This document shows positions 1-5,075 of a stretch of DNA of 5,075 nt, piece after piece (positions within the stretch are counted from its first letter, which is position 1; each line of letters opens with the position of its first letter). The notes beneath the pieces are model-generated. The model worked only from the letters and a program-made list of their open reading frames with translations, ran no database searches and was not told the origin of the DNA. A program made the translations under genes and the position numbers. The stretch comes from Legionellaceae bacterium (GTDB lineage: Bacteria > Pseudomonadota > Gammaproteobacteria > Legionellales > Legionellaceae): NCBI GenBank assembly GCA_947473535.1, contig CANJFK010000124.1, positions 1 through 5,075 on the forward strand, read 5' to 3'.

Positions 1-607
1 CATTTATTTCTTTGAACTTATCTAAGTCAAGAAATAGAAGCGCTATAGGTTTACCTGAACGTTTGGAATTTTTAAGTGCCTGGTCCAGTTTTTGATTGAA
101 CATAAGTCGATTAGCTAAGCCAGTTAATAAATCATAATTTGCATTGTGCCAGATTTGTGATTCTTTGAAAGATGTGTAGGTAGTTATCGACTCAGCAAGT
201 GCTTGATCTATGGATTCATTAAAACGAACCATATCATAAGGTTCGGATAATGGTATTTTCCTACTTGAATCGGTAGCTAATTTAATTACGCTTGCGCGTA
301 GCGCTCGGAACTCTGATATTACATTATTTATATCGAAGCCTTCTTCCATGCGTGCCTGACCATGCTCCTCAGCTGGGGTGTCGTTTTTATTATTTTTTAT
401 GGATAGTCCTTTGGATTTTTTTACTTGTTCCAATTTGGACTGCGGGGTATCAAGGTCTTTCACGATGTGTAACAGCATTTCTTTGGCATGGTCACGCAGG
501 CCTTTTCTGTCCAATCCTTTGCCGAAATTCGGAATGGTTTTGGCAAAAGACGTCCATTCCTGAAGAATAGGCTCCATATTGACTAGTATAAATTTAGACA
601 GCTTCAT
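1..607 (-). CDS. RsbRD-like sensor / GGDEF diguanylate cyclase, 3' part cut off by window edge
   Basis: The reading frame is open for 202 codons from ATG at 607 to the left edge. Residues about 12-145 resemble the RsbRD N-terminal domain found in stressosome-type and proteobacterial sensor proteins: a W-T-S-F helix (18-21), D-H-A-K-E-M-L (39-45), I-V-K-D-L (48-52), H-G-Q-A-R (82-86) and E-F-R-A-L-R (99-104). Residues 158-202 are the start of a GGDEF domain: YDLLTGLANR (158-167), then LFLDLDKFKEIN (191-202), in which D194 is the expected metal-binding aspartate and N202 the expected GTP-contacting asparagine. The G-G-D/E-E-F signature itself lies outside the window, so activity cannot be judged. 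No signal peptide or membrane segment is seen, so the protein should be cytoplasmic and should make c-di-GMP if active. GGAGA ends five bases before the ATG and supports this start. The ATG overlaps the stop of the broken upstream gene as ATGA, which suggests translational coupling. The RsbRD assignment is less certain than the GGDEF one. Confidence 0.85.
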   Translation of the reverse strand, partial: MKLSKFILVNMEPILQEWTSFAKTIPNFGKGLDRKGLRDHAKEMLLHIVKDLDTPQSKLEQVKKSKGLSIKNNKNDTPAEEHGQARMEEGFDINNVISEFRALRASVIKLATDSSRKIPLSEPYDMVRFNESIDQALAESITTYTSFKESQIWHNANYDLLTGLANRLMFNQKLDQALKNSKRSGKPIALLFLDLDKFKEIN

Positions 608-1185
608 GCTTTTCTCCAAATTTCATCATAGGTTTTGATGAGAAAGTCTTTTTCATATTGGCTCGCAAGTACGCATATTTTTAATTTTAGACTGTTTGAT
701 ATCGTTACACTTTCAATGTACATTGATATTCCTAGTAATAGTTGCGTTTCAACTAAATAATCTTTATAAAGCCTGTTTTATTTTTCCATTACCACTACGT
801 TTTTACTTGAATTAATGGCTGTTAGTTTTTTGTTTTCTATAAGTATAGATGCATTAATTGATGCCAGCTTTGTTAAATCTAAATTTAGCTGCCGTATCTC
901 ACCACTTCTCTTTATTATTAATGACAATTGGTATAGACCAAGCAACCTTTTCGCTTCTGCCATAATTTTCAAATCCAAGTAAATCTACAAGTAGAAAATA
1001 AACTAAATAATGTTCAGGTAGATTTTTGCCAGAATCTGTTCGTTTAATTTTTGAGAAAAAATCTTTGGGAGCAGGTGAATCATCATTTGCAGGAAGAATT
1101 GGACTAATCACTTTATATATGTATGTCTTAAATATATGTATGTCTTAAATTTTTCCAAATCTTGAGGAAATGTGTATTTTGACAT
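604..1185 (-). pseudogene. Broken gene of unknown function upstream of the GGDEF gene
   Basis: No family is recognised. From ATG at 1185 the frame reads MSKYTFPQDLEKFKTYIY and then meets a 17-bp tandem duplication (1116-1149), which shifts the frame into TGA at 1110-1108 after 25 codons. Removing one copy restores the frame through VISPILPANDDSPAPKDFF and on to KVAWSIPIVINNKEKW, ending at TGA 901-899. The neighbouring frame then continues GEIRQLNLDLTKL... to TAA at 780-778. After that TAA the same frame is open for 57 more codons, ending in DEIWRKA at TGA 606-604. Deleting 17 bp plus one base gives exactly 188 codons including the stop, with one internal TAA. The last stop overlaps the GGDEF start by ATGA, as expected of a former operon partner. 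No good Shine-Dalgarno precedes the ATG. An alternative is that only the first segment is a true remnant and the second frame is a separate piece or chance. The 17-bp lesion is clear; the single-gene reconstruction is inference. Confidence 0.6.
1116..1149. repeat. 17-bp perfect tandem duplication
   Basis: TATATGTATGTCTTAAA occurs twice back to back (1116-1132 and 1133-1149). Because 17 is not a multiple of three, it shifts the minus-strand reading frame of the gene at 604-1185. With one copy removed, the start-proximal codons join in frame to the long downstream segment. The two copies are identical, which is consistent with a recent slippage event. Confidence 0.9.
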
Positions 1186-1192
1186 TTTTGTT

Positions 1193-1214
1193 AAGTGTAC
1201 CCCAAAGTGTACCC
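1193..1214. repeat. Two AAGTGTACCC direct repeats beside tRNA-Asn
   Basis: AAGTGTACCC occurs at 1193-1202 and 1205-1214, a 12-bp period. On the minus strand these read GGGTACACTT, about 50-70 bases past the 3' end of the tRNA-Asn gene and just before the start of the broken gene. Short spaced repeats of this kind beside a tRNA 3' end resemble integrase arm-binding sites of tRNA-targeting elements. That reading is inference from position and form, since no integrase is in the window. They could instead be an operator for the broken gene. Confidence 0.6.
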
Positions 1215-1249
1215 AGAGAACCTACGATGAAATTTGAATTTTACTAGAA

Positions 1250-1266
1250 GCCATACAGGATATGGC
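1250..1266 (-). repeat. Small hairpin reaching into the tRNA-Asn CCA end
   Basis: On the minus strand GCCATA (1266-1261) can pair perfectly with TATGGC (1255-1250) around the loop TCCTG. The first arm contains the discriminator G and the encoded CCA of tRNA-Asn. The following bases, TTCTAGTAAAATT, are a poor T-run, so this would be a weak terminator at best. It may be a structure of the precursor trailer or chance. Confidence 0.4.
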
Positions 1267-1338
1267 TCCCCGGGACGGGCTCGAACCGCCGACCTAATGA
1301 TTAACAGTCATCCGCTCTACCGACTGAGCTACCGGGGA
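1263..1338 (-). tRNA. tRNA-Asn, anticodon GTT
   Basis: The gene is 76 nt long and folds as a full cloverleaf. The acceptor stem TCCCCGG pairs with CCGGGGA, the D stem GCTC pairs with GAGC, and the anticodon stem GATGA pairs with TCATT (one G-T wobble). The anticodon loop is CTGTTAA with anticodon GTT. The variable loop is AGGTC, and the T arm is GGCGG-TTCGAGC-CCGTC. The discriminator is G and CCA is encoded at 1265-1263. It decodes AAC/AAU. It is transcribed away from the aminotransferase terminator and has its own promoter. Its 3' side borders AT-rich DNA with direct repeats, a usual setting for integration at a tRNA. Confidence 0.97.
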
Positions 1339-1348
1339 ATCAGTCGGG

Positions 1349-1377
1349 ATGTTAAATGGATTCTGGTGTTAGGTCAA
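1349..1377 (-). promoter_or_regulatory. Promoter of the tRNA-Asn gene
   Basis: On the minus strand TTGACC (1377-1372) and TAACAT (1354-1349) are separated by exactly 17 bases, a good sigma-70-type match. The next bases, CCCGACTGAT, lead straight into the mature tRNA 5' end, so transcription should begin about four bases upstream of it. The GC-rich stretch right after the -10 resembles the discriminator of stable-RNA promoters under stringent control; that regulation is inferred. Confidence 0.75.
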
Positions 1378-1387
1378 GCGTATCGTT

Positions 1388-1425
1388 AAAAAATTTGAGC
1401 GCGTTCACATAACGCGCTCAAATTT
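1388..1425 (-). terminator. Rho-independent terminator of the aminotransferase gene
   Basis: A perfect 15-bp inverted repeat (AAATTTGAGCGCGTT at 1391-1405 and its complement at 1411-1425) encloses the 5-base loop CACAT. On the minus strand the stem begins four bases after the aminotransferase stop codon, and its distal arm runs into six Ts (1393-1388). The GC core GAGCGCG plus the T-run is typical of intrinsic termination. It separates this gene from the tRNA promoter just downstream. Confidence 0.9.
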
Positions 1426-1429
1426 AGCC

Positions 1430-2611
1430 TTATTGTTGGGCAAATCGTTCTAATCTATCCAATGCATCGCATAACGTATCCATGCTCGCGGCAAATGATA
1501 TGCGAATACAGCCTTCGCTGCCAAAGGCGGATCCAGGGACTAAGGCGACGCCTACGTCTTGTAACAAACGCTCGGCAAACTCAATGTCGTTCGCGAAACC
1601 ACGGCGCTCTATAATCGCTTGTACGTTGGGGAAAATATAGAATGTCCCATCGGCGGGAATCACCTCGATGCCTGGCATGTCATTGAGGCGTTGCACTACA
1701 TAATCATGGCGCTCGCGGAACGCCTTAACCATCATACGTATTGATTCATCGCCTCCATTCAAGGCAGCAACCGCGGCTTTTTGAGCGATGGAGCAAGGGT
1801 TCGATGTTGACTGCGATTGCACTGTTTTCATTGCATTGATCAAAAACGCAGGCCCGCCTGCATAACCAATTCGCCATCCAGTCATTGCATAGGCTTTGGA
1901 TACGCCATTTAAAACAATGGTGCGCGGGTACAAGTCAGGGCAAGCATCTAAAATATTAACGAACGGTTGTGACCAAAGAATATGTTCATACATATCGTCC
2001 GTGGCAATAAATACCTGGGGGTGTTGCTCTAAAACATCGCCCAAGGCTTTTAATTCGGCAAATGTGTATGCAATACCGGAGGGATTTGATGGGCTGTTGA
2101 TGAATAAAAGTTTCGTCTTGGGTGTGATTGCAGCAGCGAGTTGTTCTGCCGTAATTTTATAACGTGCCGCCGATGTGGTCGGTATGATGACGGGGGTGCC
2201 CTCTGCTAATAAAACCATGTCCGGGTATGAAACCCAAAAAGGCGCAGGGATCAATACTTCGTCGCCTGCATTCAGGAGGGCTTGGCATAAATTATAGCAA
2301 CTCTGCTTGCCACCAACAGACACTAATATTTGATTCAGCTGATAATCCAACCCATTATCACGTTTAAATTTAGCGATAATGGCCTGTTTTAACTCGGGAA
2401 TTCCATCAACAGCGGTGTATTTCGTAAATCCCGCATTAATTGCTGCAATACCAGCTTCTTTGATAGGTTGAGGCGTATCAAAATCAGGTTCCCCTGTACC
2501 TAGCCCAACGACATCAATGCCTTTTGCACGCATTTGTGCGGCTTTTTCCGCCACGACCAGCGTGGGTGATGATTTAACTTTCTGTACACGATTTGCCAAC
2601 ACAATATTCAT
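1430..2611 (-). CDS. aspB: Aspartate aminotransferase, class I PLP-dependent
   Basis: The protein has 393 residues, the full length for subgroup Ib/I-gamma aspartate aminotransferases. It transfers the amino group between aspartate and 2-oxoglutarate, giving oxaloacetate and glutamate, in the cytoplasm with pyridoxal phosphate. Visible family marks are GLGTGEPDFDTP (36-47), the cofactor-stacking W126 in APFWVSYP, N176 in NSPSNPSG, D205 and Y208 in TDDMYEH, the Schiff-base K239 in SKAYAMTGWRIGY, phosphate-binding R247 and substrate-carboxylate R370 in CIRISFA. No key residue is missing. This subgroup sometimes also accepts prephenate, which cannot be decided here. AGGAG at 2623-2619 sits seven bases before the ATG and fixes the start. 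The gene is divergent from uvrB across 30 bp and is followed four bases after its stop by a strong terminator, so it is probably monocistronic. The symbol aspB is by analogy; aspC is also used for such genes. Confidence 0.95.
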   Translation of the reverse strand: MNIVLANRVQKVKSSPTLVVAEKAAQMRAKGIDVVGLGTGEPDFDTPQPIKEAGIAAINAGFTKYTAVDGIPELKQAIIAKFKRDNGLDYQLNQILVSVGGKQSCYNLCQALLNAGDEVLIPAPFWVSYPDMVLLAEGTPVIIPTTSAARYKITAEQLAAAITPKTKLLFINSPSNPSGIAYTFAELKALGDVLEQHPQVFIATDDMYEHILWSQPFVNILDACPDLYPRTIVLNGVSKAYAMTGWRIGYAGGPAFLINAMKTVQSQSTSNPCSIAQKAAVAALNGGDESIRMMVKAFRERHDYVVQRLNDMPGIEVIPADGTFYIFPNVQAIIERRGFANDIEFAERLLQDVGVALVPGSAFGSEGCIRISFAASMDTLCDALDRLERFAQQ

Positions 2612-2627
2612 TATGAAGCTCCTATGA

Positions 2628-2633
2628 TATAAT
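2628..2633 (+). promoter_or_regulatory. Likely -10 element of the uvrB promoter
   Basis: A perfect TATAAT lies eight bases before the uvrB ATG. The -35 position at the usual 17-bp spacing (2605-2610, TATTCA) is a poor match and falls inside the first codons of the divergent aminotransferase gene. Transcription from this -10 would start at about 2640, one to three bases before the ATG. The site also overlaps the leader of the divergent gene, whose Shine-Dalgarno is at 2619-2623, so the two genes probably have facing, overlapping promoters. Confidence 0.5.
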
Positions 2634-2641
2634 TAATCTGT

Positions 2642-4630
2642 ATGAAAAACACATTCAAAATTCATTCTAATTTCTCGCCGGCTGGTGACCAGCCCGCAGC
2701 AATTGCGTCATTAATTGCTGGCGTTGAATCTGGTTTAGCCAATCAAACACTCCTCGGCGTAACAGGCTCGGGTAAAACGTACACGATTGCACAGGTGATT
2801 CAGGCAGTAAAAAGACCAACCCTTATTATGGCGCCGAATAAAACCCTGGCGGCACAATTATATGGCGAATTTAAAGCATTCTTCCCCGATAACGCAGTGG
2901 AGTATTTCGTATCTTACTACGATTATTACCAACCAGAAGCCTATGTTCCTGCATCAGATACGTTCATCGAAAAAGATGCGTCAATCAATGAACACATTGA
3001 ACAAATGCGTTTATCAGCAACCAAAGCATTGATTGAGCGCAAAGACGCCATTATTGTGGCGACGGTGTCAGCAATCTATGGATTGGGGGATCCCGATTCT
3101 TATCTCCGTATGGTATTACATCTATCACGTGGAGAACAATGCGAGCAACGTAAAATTTTAAAGCGGCTTGCTGAAATGCAATACATTCGCAGCCCTCAAA
3201 CGTTAGCGCGTGGACAATTTCGGGCGCATGGGGACGTGATTGATATTTTTCCAGCCGACTCTGAAAAAAATGCAATCCGTATTGAGTTGTTTGATGATGA
3301 AGTAGTGAACCTGGCATCCTTTGATCCATTAACAGGCGAACTACTGCAACGCTTACCGCGCGTGACTATTTTTCCAAAAACACACTATGTGACACCTCGC
3401 GAACGCATACTGCAGACGATTGATTGGGTTAAAGAGGAGTTACAGCAACGACTCACCGAATTCGAAACGCAGCACAAATTGCTAGAAGCCCAGCGCTTAC
3501 AACAACGAACTTGTTTTGATATCGAAATGATGCTTGAGCTTGGCTATTGCTCTGGTATTGAAAATTATTCACGCTATTTATCGGGGCGTAACGTCGATGA
3601 AGCGCCGCCCACGTTATTTGATTACCTGCCCCCTGAAGCCCTATTAATCATTGACGAATCGCATGTCACCATTCCTCAAATAGGCGGCATGTACCGCGGC
3701 GACCGGGCGCGCAAAGAAACATTAGTTAATTATGGCTTTAGACTTCCTTCGGCATTAGATAACCGCCCAATGCGGTTTGAGGAATTCGTTTTACGCTCAC
3801 CCCAAACAATTTATGTATCAGCAACCCCAGGGCCGTATGAACAAGAGCACTCGGATAATATTGCAGAGCAAGTCGTGCGACCCACGGGGTTAATTGATCC
3901 CCCTGTGATTATACGGCCAGTGGTCAATCAAATTGATGATTTGTTGTCGGAAATACATCAAGTAGCCGCCATTGGCGAGCGAATATTAGTGACCACGTTA
4001 ACCAAGCGAATGGCAGAAGATTTAACGGAATACTTGCGTGAGGCCGGTATCAAAGTCCGTTATTTGCATTCGGACATTGATACAGTGGAACGTGTGGAAA
4101 TTATTCGCGATTTACGTCTAGGTGAATTTGATGTCTTGGTTGGTATTAACTTACTGCGCGAAGGCTTGGATATCCCCGAGGTGTCTCTGGTCGCGATTCT
4201 TGATGCAGACAAAGAAGGATTTTTACGTTCCGAGCGCTCGCTAATTCAAACCATTGGCCGAGCAGCGCGTAACATTAATGGCCGAGCCATTCTCTATGCT
4301 GAGCGAATAACCGGCTCCATGCAACGCGCGCTCGATGAAACACAACGCCGACGCGACAAGCAAACCGCCTTTAATTTAAAGCACGGCATTACACCGACAG
4401 GTATCAAAAAAGCAGTAGCTGACATACTGGAAGGCGCTTATTTTGGATCACGAAAAAGCAAAGCCGCTGAGAAGAAAGCTCACTATGTATTACTACCGCC
4501 AGACGAACTAGTTAAACGCATTAATGCCCTTGAAAAACAGATGTTTGAGCATGCAAAAAACATGGAGTTTGAGCAAGCGGCTAAGCGACGAGATGAAATG
4601 CTGGCTTTAAAGGAGCAGCTTCGATTTTAA
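2642..4630 (+). CDS. uvrB: UvrB, excinuclease ABC subunit B
   Basis: The protein has 662 residues (E. coli 673) and aligns with UvrB from end to end. UvrB takes DNA from UvrA at bulky lesions, verifies the damage by strand opening and recruits UvrC for dual incision in nucleotide excision repair. Walker A is GVTGSGKT (39-46). The beta-hairpin that clamps one strand is at 89-103, with Y92, Y93, Y95 and Y96 all present. The DESH motif is at 338-341, motif [14 protein letters not shown] at 501-513, and motif [11 protein letters not shown] at 536-544, with R540 and R543 as likely arginine contacts. The C-terminal UVR motif (about 620-658, ending [20 protein letters not shown]) binds UvrC. All catalytic parts are intact. 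The start [18 protein letters not shown] matches the family N-terminus. No Shine-Dalgarno is seen, and a TATAAT lies only 8 bp upstream, so translation may be leaderless. No convincing LexA box was found. The stop lies six bases before the downstream palindrome. Confidence 0.99.
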   Translation: MKNTFKIHSNFSPAGDQPAAIASLIAGVESGLANQTLLGVTGSGKTYTIAQVIQAVKRPTLIMAPNKTLAAQLYGEFKAFFPDNAVEYFVSYYDYYQPEAYVPASDTFIEKDASINEHIEQMRLSATKALIERKDAIIVATVSAIYGLGDPDSYLRMVLHLSRGEQCEQRKILKRLAEMQYIRSPQTLARGQFRAHGDVIDIFPADSEKNAIRIELFDDEVVNLASFDPLTGELLQRLPRVTIFPKTHYVTPRERILQTIDWVKEELQQRLTEFETQHKLLEAQRLQQRTCFDIEMMLELGYCSGIENYSRYLSGRNVDEAPPTLFDYLPPEALLIIDESHVTIPQIGGMYRGDRARKETLVNYGFRLPSALDNRPMRFEEFVLRSPQTIYVSATPGPYEQEHSDNIAEQVVRPTGLIDPPVIIRPVVNQIDDLLSEIHQVAAIGERILVTTLTKRMAEDLTEYLREAGIKVRYLHSDIDTVERVEIIRDLRLGEFDVLVGINLLREGLDIPEVSLVAILDADKEGFLRSERSLIQTIGRAARNINGRAILYAERITGSMQRALDETQRRRDKQTAFNLKHGITPTGIKKAVADILEGAYFGSRKSKAAEKKAHYVLLPPDELVKRINALEKQMFEHAKNMEFEQAAKRRDEMLALKEQLRF

Positions 4631-4636
4631 AAATTC

Positions 4637-4784
4637 GGCCTTGTTCACCGTGTCGGCCACTGTGTCTTTCCCGTGAAGACGGGAATCCATTTCTACACTG
4701 GCTCCCAGCTTGTTGCAGAGATAGATCCCCGCCTTCGCGGGGAAGACATTTTTCGATGATTTGGCCGAAACGCTGAACAAGGCC
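4637..4784. terminator. Outer inverted repeat between convergent genes, probable two-way terminator
   Basis: The 23-bp arms at 4637-4659 and 4762-4784 are inverted copies matching at 21 of 23 positions; both carry GGCCTTGTTCA and TCGGCCA. The left arm begins six bases after the uvrB stop, and the right arm ends seven bases before the stop codon of the minus-strand DipZ-like gene. Plus-strand transcripts leave the stem into AAAAATTTT and minus-strand transcripts leave it into GAATTTTTAAAA. Each gene therefore has a stem followed by a short U-run. The 102-base interior is filled by a second palindrome, unusually long for a terminator loop. The termination role is inferred. Confidence 0.65.
4663..4748. 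repeat. 86-bp REP-like imperfect palindrome with nested hairpins
   Basis: Arms 4663-4697 and 4714-4748 are inverted copies over 35 bp, with 28 matches; all seven differences are transitions. They close on an apical hairpin CTGG-CTC-CCAG (4698-4708). Each arm also folds alone: TTCCCGT-GAAG-ACGGGAA (4668-4685) and TCCCCGC-CTTC-GCGGGGA (4726-4743). The ends read TGTCTT...AAGACA. This layout of two inverted CCCGC/GCGGG hairpins is typical of REP/MITE-like intergenic repeats in Proteobacteria, but copy number cannot be seen from one window. No coding frame here is credible and no target-site duplication is obvious. Confidence 0.75.
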
Positions 4785-4791
4785 AAAAATT

Positions 4792-5075
4792 TTAACTCCC
4801 AAACGTAAAACTATAGAGCTCCAACCCTGGATCAGGTGAGACCAACTGCAAAATACCGTCTTCTGCCTGCTTTAACGAGACGACTTCATAAAGTGCTTGC
4901 TTATTGACCTCAATCCGACCATGCACAACATCACGACCTTGGTTTTCTAACGACAGCTTTTCGCCATTCAGAAAAACATCAACGTTAACCGGTCGCCTGG
5001 CCGCGCTGCCCATAACAACATAAACATGACGAGCATGAAAATGTAGCATCAATGCATCGTTTGGTGCCGTTGAAG
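4792..5075 (-). CDS. C-terminal part of a DipZ-like thioredoxin/redoxin-family protein
   Basis: The frame is open from the right edge (beginning STAPNDALMLHF) to TAA at 4794-4792, 93 residues, so the start lies outside the window. The pattern LMLHFHARHVYVVMGS, R-P-V-N-V-D-V-F-L-N-G-E, then A-L-Y-E-V-V and the ending DPGLELYSFTFGS matches the C-terminal beta-rich (carbohydrate-binding-module-like) domain of DipZ-type proteins. There it follows a CcdA-like membrane part and/or a thioredoxin-like domain that moves reducing equivalents across the membrane to periplasmic thiols. Neither of those domains is in view, so whether this protein has the membrane part, only the redoxin part, or just the terminal domain is unknown. 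The ATG at 5049 is internal, since conserved sequence continues upstream of it. The gene converges on uvrB and shares the palindromic terminator with it. The family call rests on recalled sequence pattern. Confidence 0.65.
   Translation of the reverse strand, partial: STAPNDALMLHFHARHVYVVMGSAARRPVNVDVFLNGEKLSLENQGRDVVHGRIEVNKQALYEVVSLKQAEDGILQLVSPDPGLELYSFTFGS

Noticed and set aside
292..570. Plus-strand open frames of 92 and 61 codons
   Set aside because: They lie antisense to the clear RsbRD/GGDEF coding frame and their translations look like no known family.
1896..2162. Plus-strand 88-codon open frame
   Set aside because: It is the antisense shadow of the aminotransferase gene, in the region coding for its conserved core.
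2638..2656. Possible LexA (SOS) box at the uvrB start, beginning CTGTATG
   Set aside because: Only the left half-site fits. The expected right half is absent at the required spacing (ACA instead of CAG), and the site would overlap the coding start.
3051..3329. Minus-strand 92-codon open frame
   Set aside because: It is the antisense shadow of uvrB, whose frame is conserved and unbroken here.
4663..4748. CRISPR-like or rRNA/tRNA-like structured region
   Set aside because: There are no regularly spaced direct repeats and no cloverleaf; the structure is fully explained by nested inverted repeats.
4581..4802. Minus-strand 73-codon open frame across the uvrB/DipZ-like gap
   Set aside because: It runs through the palindromic repeat and overlaps two real genes; its codons simply follow the hairpin arms.

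Overview
The window looks like chromosomal DNA from a gammaproteobacterium, and the gene types would suit Legionella/Coxiella-type lineages. This is an inference from protein style: a UvrB very close to the E. coli protein throughout, a class I aspartate aminotransferase of the K-A-Y-A-M-T-G-W-R type, and a tRNA-Asn with an encoded CCA end. No species can be named from the sequence alone.

Layout. Positions 1-1262 are visibly AT-rich and hold two minus-strand genes. One is the 5' two-thirds or less of an RsbRD-like/GGDEF signalling protein that runs off the left edge (1-607). Upstream of it, overlapping by the four bases ATGA, is a broken gene (604-1185). A 17-bp tandem duplication, a second frameshift and an in-frame TAA can all be read in it. 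Between this gene and the tRNA-Asn gene (1263-1338, minus) are paired AAGTGTACCC repeats and a small hairpin touching the tRNA CCA end. This combination suggests an old integration site at the 3' end of a tRNA, although no integrase is visible.

Positions 1339-4630 are ordinary core chromosome. A strong-looking promoter serves the tRNA, a 15-bp perfect stem with a T-run ends the aminotransferase gene (1430-2611, minus), and uvrB (2642-4630, plus) is divergent from it. The two start codons are only 30 bp apart. A perfect TATAAT lies 8 bp before the uvrB ATG and no Shine-Dalgarno sequence is seen, so the uvrB message may be nearly leaderless.

Positions 4631-4791 lie between convergent genes and consist almost wholly of a nested palindrome. 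A 23-bp outer inverted repeat encloses an 86-bp imperfect palindrome, whose two arms each contain their own GC-rich hairpin (REP-like). It can act as a two-way terminator. The right end (4792-5075, minus) is the C-terminus of a DipZ-like thioredoxin/redoxin-family protein.

The intact genes are functionally unrelated: nucleotide excision repair, amino-acid transamination, translation, c-di-GMP-type signalling and periplasmic redox. I did not find a clear new defence or mobile system. The most noteworthy items are the freshly broken gene coupled to the GGDEF gene, the possible tRNA-Asn integration scar, and the nested palindrome.
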